Of a stretch of 39,425 nucleotides of DNA, positions 1 to 8,102 are shown piece after piece. The notes beneath the pieces were generated by a model that saw only the letters and a list, made by a program, of their open reading frames with translations, did no database searches and had not been told where the DNA came from. Numbering within the stretch: position 1 is the stretch's first letter; the number at the start of each line of letters is the position of its first letter. The stretch is from NCBI GenBank assembly GCA_947600065.1, contig CANQFZ010000016.1, forward strand, positions 1 through 39,425, given 5' to 3'. A program made the translations under genes and the position numbers. Source of the stretch: an uncultured Clostridia bacterium (GTDB lineage: Bacteria; Bacillota; Clostridia; Oscillospirales; Ruminococcaceae).

Positions 1-453
1 AACTCTAACCTCTTATCTCTAATTTCTTACCTCTAGAAGGGGAAGGGGGAGAGTGCGGGGCGCTGAGCGCGCCCTGCCCTTTTAGATGTAAGAGGTAAGA
101 AGTCAAAGGTAGTTTGAGATATAAGGTAATTTGACTTTCAGAGAAAGAGACTAGAGACTAGAACACTCACGAAAATCGGATAACCTCTCCTCTAAAACTC
201 TAACCTCTTATCTCTAATTTCTTACCTCTAGAAGGGGAAGGGGGAGAGTGCGGGGCGCTGAGCGCGCCCTGCGACCCGCTGTTGGCAGTTGACATTACAT
301 TATGTACAGTATTCAGTAACAGTCGAACAGTTGTCCGATGAATTTAACATTTATAAAAATAAGAGGTAAGAAATGAGCGAACAACCGTTTAATACAAATT
401 CTAACCTCTAACTTCTAGACCCTGAAAAGAAACTTTTTATTTAGACAGAATAA
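1..453. repeat. Gene-free repeat island at the left end
   Basis: No credible gene is seen here. A 77-base segment at 1-77 is repeated identically at 196-272; because the window starts at base 1 the first copy may extend further left. The segment ends in a short GC hairpin (GGGCGC/GCGCCC at 58-74 and again at 253-269). Between the copies, 84-162 is a partial plus-strand copy of the purine-rich repeat seen around 18.6, 24.3 and 33.3 kb (GTAAGAGGTAAGAA ... CAGAGAAAGAG ... CTAGA), without its inner GCGCATTATCCGCC hairpin. Further TAAGAGGTAAGAA / TTCTAACCTCTAAC fragments lie at about 361-417. No target-site duplication or transposase was recognised. Confidence 0.85.
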
Positions 454-969
454 TTACGCACCAAGCAAGAGCTTTACGGTTATGCCGCAGACAAGCCACG
501 CAGTTAAATCGGCGGTAAGTGCCGCGGCAGTCGCATAGCGTGTTTTTTTAGCTTTGACCGCCGAAAAATACACGGCTATTGTATAAAATGTTGTTTCGGA
601 AGAACCTATAAGCGTTGCGGCGACGAGCTCTGCAAAGCTGTCAGCGCCATTTGCGGCAGCTATTTCGTTATAAACCGCCATGGCTCCGCTCCCCGAAAAC
701 GGGCGCAATATGACGAGAGGCACGGCTTCCGGCGGGAAAGACACTGCTTCGCATATGGGCTTTAATAAGATCGTAAGCGCTTCGACAGCGCCGCTCGCCT
801 GAAACATTCCGACGCATACTATCAATAGCGTAAGCGCGGGAAGAATGTCCGCACAGGTCTTAAGCCCCTCGGACGCGCCATCGCAGAACGCTTCGAACAC
901 ATCGACCCTTTTTATTGCCGCATAAATAAGCACCCCGACCATAAGAACGGGAATTATGATATCCGTCAT
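454..969 (-). CDS. spmB: Spore maturation protein B (SpmB)
   Basis: A 171-residue polytopic membrane protein of the nucleoside-recognition (Gate) family. It matches SpmB, which acts with SpmA in dehydration of the spore core. Hydrophobic segments alternate with a conserved-looking GSGAMAVYNEI stretch and GSSETTFYT, both typical of the family. The reading frame stays open further upstream, but the ATG at 969 is preferred because it overlaps the spmA stop codon (ATGA) and gives the normal SpmB N-terminus (MTDIIIPVLM). It is the second gene of an spmA-spmB pair. No terminator is obvious before the downstream repeats. The family assignment is firm; expression in the mother cell during sporulation is inferred from the family. 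Confidence 0.9.
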   Translation of the reverse strand: MTDIIIPVLMVGVLIYAAIKRVDVFEAFCDGASEGLKTCADILPALTLLIVCVGMFQASGAVEALTILLKPICEAVSFPPEAVPLVILRPFSGSGAMAVYNEIAAANGADSFAELVAATLIGSSETTFYTIAVYFSAVKAKKTRYATAAALTADLTAWLVCGITVKLLLGA

Positions 970-1559
970 AGCTCTCCTCTTTTCCGCGTTTTTATCCTTG
1001 ACATAAGTTTTGCGGAAAGCACCGCAATGAAAAGAGAATATGCGGAAACTATCCAGACGCAAGGGAGTATCTCCATAGGGGCTTTCGCGCCGTTTGCCGC
1101 GCGGAGAGCGGCGGCCGTGGCGGGAATTATCTGAAGGCTGGCGGTATTAAGGACAGCAAGCATTATCATTTCGTTTGTTGCATAGTCGCCGCTTTGCTGT
1201 TCTTCGGCTATTGCTTTCATTGCCGCAATGCCTAAAGGAGTAGAGGCGTTTCCGAGTCCTAAAATATTTGCGGCGATATTCGCGGAAATAAGGCCCATGG
1301 CTTTTCCGCCCTTCTTTAAATTTCCAAACAAGAAACCTAATGGAATGGAAAGCACTTTTGAGAGTTTTTCGAGCAATCCCGCTTTTTGAGCTACCCGCAT
1401 AAGTCCGCTCCAGAAGCACATCATTCCGCAGATCGAGATAACAAGCTCTACTGCCTCTTTCGATTTAGAAATGATACTTCCCGAAAGTTCGCCCATATTT
1501 CCTGTTAATGCCGAAAATATCAGCGAAACAACAGGTATAATTATCAAAATTACTTTCAT
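966..1559 (-). CDS. spmA: Spore maturation protein A (SpmA)
   Basis: A 197-residue membrane protein of the Gate/nucleoside-recognition family, partner of SpmB. The diagnostic stretch NILGLGNASTPLG lies near residue 100. Two starts are possible; the ATG at 1559 is chosen because AAGG lies 8 bases upstream, whereas the GTG at 1568 falls inside that ribosome-binding site. The 3' end overlaps spmB by four bases, so the two are probably translationally coupled. A TTGACA-like box on this strand (1603-1608) lacks a good -10 partner. Presence of the pair supports a spore-forming lineage, although spmAB also occurs in some non-sporulating relatives. Confidence 0.9.
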   Translation of the reverse strand: MKVILIIIPVVSLIFSALTGNMGELSGSIISKSKEAVELVISICGMMCFWSGLMRVAQKAGLLEKLSKVLSIPLGFLFGNLKKGGKAMGLISANIAANILGLGNASTPLGIAAMKAIAEEQQSGDYATNEMIMLAVLNTASLQIIPATAAALRAANGAKAPMEILPCVWIVSAYSLFIAVLSAKLMSRIKTRKRGEL

Positions 1560-1616
1560 TTTTATCACCTTTTTGGCAAAAAATTTATTTTTTGTAAATT
1601 TTTGTCAATATATGTA

Positions 1617-1645
1617 TTGACATTTTTGTAAAATTATGGTATAAT
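1617..1645 (+). promoter_or_regulatory. Sigma-A-type promoter of the AbrB-like gene
   Basis: TTGACA (1617-1622), a 17-base spacer and TATAAT (1640-1645), a perfect consensus match. Transcription should start near 1652, leaving a leader of about 115 bases before the start codon at 1768. Confidence 0.85.
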
Positions 1646-1651
1646 ATGATT

Positions 1652-1715
1652 GAAAACAAGGTTATAGATTTTTATAATGCATAAACAAGGAACGCAAATC
1701 TATGGCTTGCTTTTC
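1652..1715 (+). promoter_or_regulatory. Hairpin at the 5' end of the AbrB-like mRNA leader
   Basis: Bases 1652-1671 and 1696-1715 can pair as an imperfect stem of about 18 pairs (arms GAAAACAAGGTTATAGATTT and AAATCTATGGCTTGCTTTTC) with a 24-base loop. The stem begins where the transcript is predicted to start. Such a structure could protect the 5' end or regulate translation; this is inference. Confidence 0.5.
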
Positions 1716-1767
1716 AAAAATGTCACAAAACAATGGCTAACAGCCGACTAAAAAGGGGGAATTTATT

Positions 1768-2031
1768 ATGGTAAAATCAACGGGAATTGTCAGGAAAGTA
1801 GACGAGTTGGGGAGAGTTGTAATTCCCATAGAGCTCAGAAGAAACCTCGGCATTGACGAGCGCGACGGCATGGAGATATTTGTAGAGGACGACAGGATCA
1901 TACTTAAAAAATATTCGCCTTCGTGCATTTTCTGCAACAACGCAGGCAGTATGACTACATTCAACAACAAAAACGTTTGCGTGAACTGTATCGAAAAGCT
2001 CAAAGGGCTTTCAATTGACACAACATCCTAA
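1768..2031 (+). CDS. AbrB/SpoVT-family transition-state regulator
   Basis: An 87-residue DNA-binding protein. Residues 1-48 form the AbrB swapped-hairpin domain (STGIVRKVDELGRVVIP, then LRRNLGI). The C-terminal part carries two CxxC pairs (Cys53/Cys56 and Cys71/Cys74), which suggests a small zinc ribbon, as in many clostridial AbrB homologues. AbrB proteins control transition-phase, sporulation or metabolic genes; the targets here are unknown. The start is supported by GGGGGA 7 bases upstream, and the gene has its own consensus promoter. It is monocistronic, closed by a terminator shared with the convergent membrane-protein gene. It could be annotated as AbrB, Abh or SpoVT; the exact orthologue cannot be decided by reading alone. 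Confidence 0.9.
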   Translation: MVKSTGIVRKVDELGRVVIPIELRRNLGIDERDGMEIFVEDDRIILKKYSPSCIFCNNAGSMTTFNNKNVCVNCIEKLKGLSIDTTS

Positions 2032-2053
2032 GAAATTATATTCTTTGGAAAGC

Positions 2054-2090
2054 AAAAAAATGCCCGCGGGAGATAAGCTCTCCTGCGGGC
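2054..2090. terminator. Bidirectional intrinsic terminator
   Basis: A 12-pair stem (2062-2073 with 2079-2090, one G-U pair) with a 5-base loop. On the minus strand it is followed by seven U, a strong terminator for the gene at 2112-2894. On the plus strand it closes the AbrB-like gene, with a weaker U-tract. Confidence 0.85.
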
Positions 2091-2111
2091 AGTCTGTTAT
2101 GTCTGTCTTGT

Positions 2112-2894
2112 TTATTCTTCTGTTTCCTCCAGCGGCTTTATAAGATACGGGTTTTCTTTTCGGATACCCTCTACATAGGGAACATCTACAACCTTTCCTT
2201 CTACCGTTTCTGTTCTCCACTCGACAATATCCTCGTTTAGGTTTTCATATTCGGCGGTGTGGAGGTGTTTACTTCCGATGACCATTTTACATTCTCCGAA
2301 CGGAATAGTGCAATCGCCTTTAGTTTCTTCTACATAATAAGACACCGTTTTTCTTGTTCCGCTTTCCTGGAGATAACGCACCACGCGATATTCGCCCGAC
2401 TTTGAAACATATTCATAAGAAGCATCTCGGCGGCTTAGGTCTACTCCCGTAAAACTAATTTTTCCCACAAATATCTGTATTGCCAGAAACGCCGCAATAC
2501 ACACTACGAACAAAAGAAGATAGATCGTTCCGAAAACGGTCTTGAGCGTTTCGTTTGATCTTGCGACAAAAAATGATATCGTCATAACTACTGCGGGCGG
2601 CACTATTATAAACCAGTGCCCAAATCCGAATACCAACAGCATAATTACCGCGATTGGGATAAGAAAGGTATTTACCTGGGTTATTACCTGTTTTCTTGTA
2701 TATATCATAAGCCCCAGAGACGCCATATTTACAAAAAGGTAAAGTATAAAAAGCGGCGCAGGGTTTTCAAGTATCATATAATACCCCAGACACAGCCACG
2801 CCACCCATACAATAAACGCCGTATATCCATAGCACAATACAGCTACTCCTCGGCGAAACCATTTATTTTTAAAAAATGCTACAACCTTATCCAT
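2112..2894 (-). CDS. Membrane protein with five predicted TM segments and a C-terminal soluble domain
   Basis: A 260-residue protein that I do not recognise. The N-terminal 150 residues hold about five hydrophobic helices (for example the stretches around VAVLCYGYTAFIVW, FILYLFVNMASLGLMI and IYLLLFVVCIAAFLAI). About 100 polar residues follow, with the motif SGEYRVVRYLQESGTRKT. The ATG at 2894 (MDKVVAFFKN) is preferred to a GTG at 2930, which has no ribosome-binding site; the ATG has only a modest AGG site 12 bases upstream. It is transcribed alone, between ftsZ and the AbrB-like gene, and ends in a strong terminator. Its architecture of membrane helices plus an extracytoplasmic tail is loosely similar to the unknown membrane proteins of the polyamine locus, but no clear homology was seen. 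Confidence 0.7.
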   Translation of the reverse strand: MDKVVAFFKNKWFRRGVAVLCYGYTAFIVWVAWLCLGYYMILENPAPLFILYLFVNMASLGLMIYTRKQVITQVNTFLIPIAVIMLLVFGFGHWFIIVPPAVVMTISFFVARSNETLKTVFGTIYLLLFVVCIAAFLAIQIFVGKISFTGVDLSRRDASYEYVSKSGEYRVVRYLQESGTRKTVSYYVEETKGDCTIPFGECKMVIGSKHLHTAEYENLNEDIVEWRTETVEGKVVDVPYVEGIRKENPYLIKPLEETEE

Positions 2895-3030
2895 ATTTTC
2901 AATTGTCCTCGCACGCCCGAATGATATCACTCGAGGCTTTTTAAGAATATATCCGTAAAATCACTCATATTATATTGTATAACAAATAGTAAAAAAAATC
3001 AAGTCTTTTAAGAAAAAAAGTATTCTTAAA

Positions 3031-3061
3031 AAATAAATGTCCCCAAGAAATGGGGACATTT
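3031..3061 (-). terminator. Intrinsic terminator after ftsZ
   Basis: A perfect 10-pair stem (AAATGTCCCC at 3035-3044 with GGGGACATTT at 3052-3061), followed on the minus strand by ATTTTTT. It lies about 20 bases beyond the ftsZ stop codon and should end the dcw transcript. Confidence 0.9.
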
Positions 3062-3080
3062 AAGCAGTTATTTCAACAAA

Positions 3081-4256
3081 TCAGTTATCTCTTCCCTGAT
3101 TGAACTTTCTGAGAAGCGTGTCGATATCCTGTGTTTCGCTAAAGCCTGTTCTTCTCACTCCCGCAGATACAGCCTCGGAAGGAACTCCTACGGGTTCTTC
3201 TTCAACCTTTTCGGAAGGTGCAGCCTCGGCGTTTACTCCGATACTTACCACGGGCTCGGGATCTTCGTCAATAAAGTCCGTAGCTATAGCTATAATGGAG
3301 ATCTCATCTTTTTCGAGAGTTTCATCGAAAACAACTCCGCATTTATACTTTGCTTCGGTGTCGAAATTCTCGGTTATCTTCTTCATCAGAGAATCAAACT
3401 CTTCAAGTTCGAACGACTCGGGAAGGCTTACATTAAGAAGTCCGCGTCTTGCTCCGGAGATAGAAGTTTCGAGCAGAGGGCTGTTCATAACTTCTTCTAT
3501 AGCCTCATCTACTTTTCTATCGCCCTTGCCGGTTCCGATAGCCATATGCGCTATTCCGGACTCACGAAGCGTCGAGCAGATATCCGCAAAGTCGATATTC
3601 AGATATCCTGTCTTATGGATAAGGGAAATAATTCCCATAACAGCTTTTGTCAGTATCTCATCGACCTTTTCAAAAGCGTTCTTTATCGTGATATTGCTGC
3701 CTTTAAGCTCTTTTATACGCTCGTTAGGAACAACTATAAGAGCGTCAACGTTCTTTTTCATCTCGTTTACGCCCTTGAGTGCCTCGCGCATTTTGGGCTT
3801 GCCCTCAAAATCAAAGGGCTTTGTAACAACGCCTACAGTCAATATTCCCTTTTCCTTTGCAACGGATGAGATAACGGGAGCTGCGCCTGTTCCTGTTCCG
3901 CCGCCCATTCCCGCAGCAACGAACAGCATCGACACTCCGTCGAGCTTATCTGCGATATCGTCACGGTTTTCCTCGGCAGACTGTCTTCCTCTTGCGGGGT
4001 CATTTCCTGCGCCCTGACCGCGCGTCGTTTTTCTGCCTATCTGGATACGCGTCATTTTGCTTCCGTCTTTGCTTCTGAGAGCAGCGACATCTGTATTTGC
4101 TATAACATACTCAACGTCGCCTACTCCCGAATTGACCATATGTTCAACCGCGTTTCCGCCTGCGCCGCCGACGCCGAAAACCATTATCTGCGTCGCAAGC
4201 TGAAAATCCTCGGCGACTTCAAATCCGTCGTCTAAACTATCCGGTATGAATGCCAT
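3081..4256 (-). CDS. ftsZ: Cell division protein FtsZ
   Basis: A 391-residue tubulin-like GTPase that polymerises into the cytokinetic Z-ring. The nucleotide-binding loop FGVGGAGGNAV is near residue 27 and the tubulin signature GGGTGTG at residues 118-124. The synergy (T7) loop region reads NIDFADICSTLRESG, a variant of the usual NVDFADVRTVM. An acidic, Pro/Glu-rich linker of about 50 residues follows, and the tail ends QDIDTLLRKFNQGRDN, a divergent form of the conserved C-terminal peptide that binds FtsA/SepF. The ATG at 4256 has AAGGAGG upstream. It is the last gene of the dcw cluster and has its own promoter and terminator. No ftsA lies beside it, so another membrane anchor, such as SepF encoded elsewhere, may be used; that is inference. 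Confidence 0.98.
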   Translation of the reverse strand: MAFIPDSLDDGFEVAEDFQLATQIMVFGVGGAGGNAVEHMVNSGVGDVEYVIANTDVAALRSKDGSKMTRIQIGRKTTRGQGAGNDPARGRQSAEENRDDIADKLDGVSMLFVAAGMGGGTGTGAAPVISSVAKEKGILTVGVVTKPFDFEGKPKMREALKGVNEMKKNVDALIVVPNERIKELKGSNITIKNAFEKVDEILTKAVMGIISLIHKTGYLNIDFADICSTLRESGIAHMAIGTGKGDRKVDEAIEEVMNSPLLETSISGARRGLLNVSLPESFELEEFDSLMKKITENFDTEAKYKCGVVFDETLEKDEISIIAIATDFIDEDPEPVVSIGVNAEAAPSEKVEEEPVGVPSEAVSAGVRRTGFSETQDIDTLLRKFNQGRDN

Positions 4257-4315
4257 ATCTGAAAATCCTCCTTAATAAACTTCCTCGGATCGGATATTTT
4301 TCTTATATTCAATTC

Positions 4316-4344
4316 ATTATAGCACATCTCATAAAAAATTGCAA
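4316..4344 (-). promoter_or_regulatory. Promoter of ftsZ
   Basis: On the minus strand TTGCAA (4339-4344), a 17-base spacer and TATAAT (4316-4321), in the divIB-ftsZ gap. It would allow ftsZ expression independent of the upstream cluster. The -35, spacer length and -10 are the same as in the mraZ promoter. Confidence 0.8.
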
Positions 4345-4399
4345 CTATTTTTTTATAATTTTCATAAATATTATTTTTCCATGGCGATTTTTGAGGAAA

Positions 4400-5572
4400 T
4401 CAGCTTTGTGAAGAATTCGAGCTTTGTGCTTCGTCGGGGGCGGAATCTTCGGGCTCTGTCGGCTGTTCGGGCACTGATGGTATGTCGTCATTTATCGGAC
4501 GAACGCCGGGTTTTTCGGGATTAGAAAGGGATATAACGACTTTTTCTTCAGCGCCGATCTGTTCTTCTATAAGATACTTTGCGACATTAAATTTGCTTTC
4601 AAGCTCTGTGGCGCTGCCGAGATTTAACAATATCCTGCCGCCGTCTACATAAACCTTTGGAGAATATCTGTCTGTCATATCTATCTCGGTTACGTTTTCA
4701 AGTTTGGTCTTATCTATTATCTCAAGCATTTCCCAGGGGAAATCGGTCTTTGTTTCATTTTTGGATTTGAGCCAAGCGCCAAGCTCAAGGCTTTCGGGCT
4801 CATATCCTTTAAGAGTTAAAATGCCGTCCTTTTCGGCATTATCCGTATGTTCAATTATTCTGCCGCCGCGAGATACTGTTGCATTTATGCCGTTTTCGGA
4901 AAGTATAAAGCACTCTTCGGCTTCTTTTATTGTAATTATAACTTTTGTGGGAAATGACTTTCTGACTTCGGCTTCATCTACAAAAAGGCATTTGTCCACA
5001 ATATTCTGCGCTGTTTTTTTCTCGTCTATGTAGAGAAGATTTTCACCTGTTTTAAGCTGAGAACCCCGGATTATATTTTCGGGCAGATAGCGGACCGTGC
5101 CCGAAACTTCGATATCCGAAAGCCTGAACAGAACGGTATTTGCAAGAACTATCAGCACAACGACCAGAACTACCGCCGCAAGGATATAATACAGAATATA
5201 ATTTTTGCCGCGGTTCTTGCGCTTTTTGCTTGCGGGAGCTTTTTCAGCCATAACGCGGGAAAGCTCCCTGTCGGCTTTTTGATTATAAGGCGCGTTTCTT
5301 TGAGGGGCGGGCTTTTTCTTCGCGAAAGGTCTTTTTTTATTTTTCAAGGGCTTTCCGGGAAGGTTTCCCTTTGATTTGACAAAATCCGACTGTTTGTAAT
5401 TCCCCGTGTTCTTTTTTGCGCCGCGCTGCTGCGTTTGCTGTGGTTTGCGCTGAGGTGTACGCTGTTGTGCATTCTGTGGTGTACGCTGAGGTTTACGCTG
5501 TTGTGCATGCTGAGAACGCGGTGCATTATTTGCAGACGGTCTTCTGTTCTGCTGTACAGGCTTTTTTTCCAT
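4400..5572 (-). CDS. divIB: Cell division protein DivIB/FtsQ
   Basis: A 390-residue bitopic division protein of the FtsQ/DivIB-FtsL-DivIC complex. A long cytoplasmic N-terminus (residues 1-124) is highly basic and of low complexity, rich in Gln, Arg, Pro and Lys, with tandem-like QQRxPQ units between about residues 20 and 52. One TM helix follows (about 125-149), then a POTRA domain starting FRLSDIEVSGTVRY (about 149-220), a beta domain, and an acidic Ser/Glu/Pro tail. The ATG at 5572 has GGAAG upstream. It lies between murA and ftsZ, the usual clostridial position. The N-terminal extension is longer than in typical family members. Confidence 0.9.
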   Translation of the reverse strand: MEKKPVQQNRRPSANNAPRSQHAQQRKPQRTPQNAQQRTPQRKPQQTQQRGAKKNTGNYKQSDFVKSKGNLPGKPLKNKKRPFAKKKPAPQRNAPYNQKADRELSRVMAEKAPASKKRKNRGKNYILYYILAAVVLVVVLIVLANTVLFRLSDIEVSGTVRYLPENIIRGSQLKTGENLLYIDEKKTAQNIVDKCLFVDEAEVRKSFPTKVIITIKEAEECFILSENGINATVSRGGRIIEHTDNAEKDGILTLKGYEPESLELGAWLKSKNETKTDFPWEMLEIIDKTKLENVTEIDMTDRYSPKVYVDGGRILLNLGSATELESKFNVAKYLIEEQIGAEEKVVISLSNPEKPGVRPINDDIPSVPEQPTEPEDSAPDEAQSSNSSQS

Positions 5573-5590
5573 ATTTTCACTTCCGTTATT

Positions 5591-6868
5591 TTACTGTAGC
5601 TTCTGAACTTTTTTAATATCAGCTCCGACCGAGCGCAGTTCCTTTTCTATTGCTTCATAGCCGCGCTCTATATAATTAACGCCGCTTATTTCCGTAGTTC
5701 CCTCCGCAGCTAAAGCCGCAACGACAAGCGCCGCTCCTCCGCGAAGCTCTGTCGCGCAAAGTTTTGCCCCCGAAAGCTTTTTAACGCCTTCTATAACGCA
5801 AACTCTGCCCTCGACTTTTATCTGCGCTCCGAGCCTTATAAGCTCGGACACATGACGAAAGCGATTTTCAAATATCGTTTCGACAAATACCGACGTACCC
5901 TCGGCTGTAGAACACAGCGCGGTAAAAGGCGCCTGAACATCGGTAGGAAAGGCGGGATAGGGCATAGTGCGGACGGTCTGAGGAGCGACAAGCTTTTTTC
6001 TGCTGCTTAGGTATATCTTTCCGCCGCCGTATGCGTATACCCTCACTCCCATTTGTTCGAGGACGGGTATAAAACCGTTCATCTGCGAAGGCTCGCAATG
6101 TGTGAGTATAAGCTCTCCGCGCGTCATTGCCGCGGCGCACATATATGTTCCCGCGACTATTCTGTCGGGAATTATCGTATGCTCTGAGGGACTGAGCTTT
6201 GAAACTCCCTCGATGTATATACTGCTTTCTCCTGCGCCGTTTATTTTCGCGCCGAATTTATTGAGGCAATTTGCAAGATCGACTATCTCGGGTTCTCTCG
6301 CGGCGTTATGTATTTCCGTAACGCCGTTTGCAAGTACCGCCGCGAGCATGATATTCTCAGTTGCGCCGACAGATGAAAAAGAGAGCGTTATCTTTGCGCC
6401 GCGCAATCCCGACGGAGTTTCACAGTCAAGATAGCCGTGTTCTTCGGTTATGACCGCGCCCATTTGTCTTAATGCGGACAAATGAAGATCTATAGGTCTT
6501 GAGCCTATATCGCAGCCTCCCGGAAAAGACAAACGGCAGCGCCCCGTTCTTCCGAGAACCGAGCCCAAAAATATAACGCTTCCGCGCATACGGCGCATAA
6601 GGCTGTCGGGGATCTCGTTTTCCGAGATATGCTGGGCGTCTACCGTCACGGTATCGCCGCTTCTTTTGCACTTACAGCCTAAACAGGAAAGTATCCTCAA
6701 AGCCGCGTCTATATCCGTGAGCTTCGGGCAATTATGAAAAACGCTCTCCCCATGCACAAGGACAGCCGCCGATAAAAGAGGAAGCGCGCTGTTTTTGGAG
6801 CCTTGGACGGCAATTTCTCCTTCAAGGCGTTTCCCGCCGTTTATTATAAGTCTGGGCTGATTATCCAT
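5591..6868 (-). CDS. murA: UDP-N-acetylglucosamine 1-carboxyvinyltransferase (MurA)
   Basis: A 425-residue EPSP-synthase-fold enzyme that transfers enolpyruvate from PEP to UDP-GlcNAc, the first committed step of peptidoglycan synthesis. The N-terminal GSKNSALPLL motif and the loop FPGGCDIGSRPIDLHL are visible. The Cys of PGGC (residue 119 from the chosen start) is the PEP-reactive, fosfomycin-target residue. The ATG at 6868 (MDNQPRLI) is preceded by GAGGTGG; an upstream in-frame TTG (6886) has no site. The gene sits between murG and divIB. Clostridia often carry a second murA elsewhere; only one is in this window. Confidence 0.96.
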   Translation of the reverse strand: MDNQPRLIINGGKRLEGEIAVQGSKNSALPLLSAAVLVHGESVFHNCPKLTDIDAALRILSCLGCKCKRSGDTVTVDAQHISENEIPDSLMRRMRGSVIFLGSVLGRTGRCRLSFPGGCDIGSRPIDLHLSALRQMGAVITEEHGYLDCETPSGLRGAKITLSFSSVGATENIMLAAVLANGVTEIHNAAREPEIVDLANCLNKFGAKINGAGESSIYIEGVSKLSPSEHTIIPDRIVAGTYMCAAAMTRGELILTHCEPSQMNGFIPVLEQMGVRVYAYGGGKIYLSSRKKLVAPQTVRTMPYPAFPTDVQAPFTALCSTAEGTSVFVETIFENRFRHVSELIRLGAQIKVEGRVCVIEGVKKLSGAKLCATELRGGAALVVAALAAEGTTEISGVNYIERGYEAIEKELRSVGADIKKVQKLQ

Positions 6869-6943
6869 AAAACCACCTCTCAACAATTATGCTGAAGCAT
6901 AATATGTTGAAAGGGGATTTTTTGTGATTAGGGCTTGTTCGGT

Positions 6944-8083
6944 TTACATAAAACTACTCGGGTCGTTTCCGAAAAGGTCGATTATTTCTTTCATTATAGC
7001 GTCGGAGGCATTCGACTTTTTCATTGAGCCTGCGTTTTTTTCCATTTCAAGAAGAGCGTTTCTGTCCTCATACAGCCTTGAAACTGTTTCAACAAGAAGC
7101 TCTCCCGTTAGGTCTTTGTCCTCTATGATAATTGCCGCGTTTTTGTCGGCGAGGGTCTTGGCGTTGAAATACTGGTGGTTTTCCGCCGCCTGCGGGAAAG
7201 GCACAAGAACAGACGCTCTGCCTATTTCCGTAAGCTCGGTTATGGTCATTGCTCCCGAACGGGATATAATTAAATCAGCCGCGCACATACATGTGTACAT
7301 ATTGTCGATATAATCGCGGAAAATATGGCGCGACTTGTCTTCGGTTATTTCGTTTTTCTTCAGTTCTTCGTAAAACATATCGCGGCTTCGCGTGCCGTAG
7401 GAATGGATATGATTTATTTCGCCCGTTTTAAGCTCCCACTTTATAAGCTCCGCGACTGCGGAGGTTATATGATTTGCGCCGAGAGAGCCGCCAAAGGACA
7501 GAACGGTAAAATTGTCTTTTAAACCTAAGCGCTTTCTCGCGGACTGTCTGTCCTCTATGGGGATATTCGTTCTGAGAGGATTTCCCGTTACAACACAGCG
7601 CGATGTGTCTTTAAGATACTTTTCGGCGTCCTCTGTCGCAAGAAGGACCTTGTCTGCTTTTTTCGAGAGCATTTTTGTGGTAAGACCCGGATATGAGTTG
7701 CTTTCGTGGGTGACGGTCTTTATTCCCATTGCCGCCGCCTGTGACAGAACGGTAGCCGTGACATAGCCGCCTGTGCCTACGGCGAGCATAGGCTTGAACT
7801 CCTTGATAATTTTTTTAACGGCGCGCTTTGCCGAAATGAAATAACAATACGCCGCCTTTACGTTTTTTACTAAGTTTACGGGAGTAGGCTTGCGCTGAAA
7901 TCCCAGCATCTCTACCCCGCGAAACTCATAGCCTGCTTTTGTCACAAGCTGTTTTTCCATTCCGTCGGGTTTTCCGACGAAGAGGATATTTGTATTCGGA
8001 AAGACGCTCTTTATTTTGTCGGCAATTGCGAGCGCGGGATTTATATGTCCCGCAGTGCCTCCCGCCGCAAATAACACGTTCAT
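6944..8083 (-). CDS. murG: MurG, lipid II synthase glycosyltransferase
   Basis: A 379-residue GT28 glycosyltransferase that adds GlcNAc from UDP-GlcNAc to lipid I on the cytoplasmic membrane face, forming lipid II. The N-terminal GGTAGHINPALA loop is at residues 8-19. The C-terminal nucleotide-sugar region reads SRSGAMTITELTEIG, followed by PFPQAAENHQYFNA. Length and both motifs match the family. It follows ftsW with a gap of about 20 bases and precedes murA by about 75 bases. Confidence 0.97.
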   Translation of the reverse strand: MNVLFAAGGTAGHINPALAIADKIKSVFPNTNILFVGKPDGMEKQLVTKAGYEFRGVEMLGFQRKPTPVNLVKNVKAAYCYFISAKRAVKKIIKEFKPMLAVGTGGYVTATVLSQAAAMGIKTVTHESNSYPGLTTKMLSKKADKVLLATEDAEKYLKDTSRCVVTGNPLRTNIPIEDRQSARKRLGLKDNFTVLSFGGSLGANHITSAVAELIKWELKTGEINHIHSYGTRSRDMFYEELKKNEITEDKSRHIFRDYIDNMYTCMCAADLIISRSGAMTITELTEIGRASVLVPFPQAAENHQYFNAKTLADKNAAIIIEDKDLTGELLVETVSRLYEDRNALLEMEKNAGSMKKSNASDAIMKEIIDLFGNDPSSFM

Positions 8084-8102
8084 TTTATCACCACCGTTTG
8101 TT

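Noticed and set aside
1-420. Possible CRISPR array because of repeated segments
   Set aside because: Repeat units are irregular in length and spacing, contain no uniform spacers, and no cas gene is in the window.
2895-2930. N-terminal extension of the membrane protein to a GTG at 2930
   Set aside because: No ribosome-binding site precedes the GTG; the ATG at 2894 gives a more natural N-terminus before the first helix.
3100-4017. Long plus-strand open frame of 305 codons opposite ftsZ
   Set aside because: It lies entirely antisense to a certain ftsZ, is Ser/Pro-rich as expected from reverse-strand reading, and has no ribosome-binding site or known motif.
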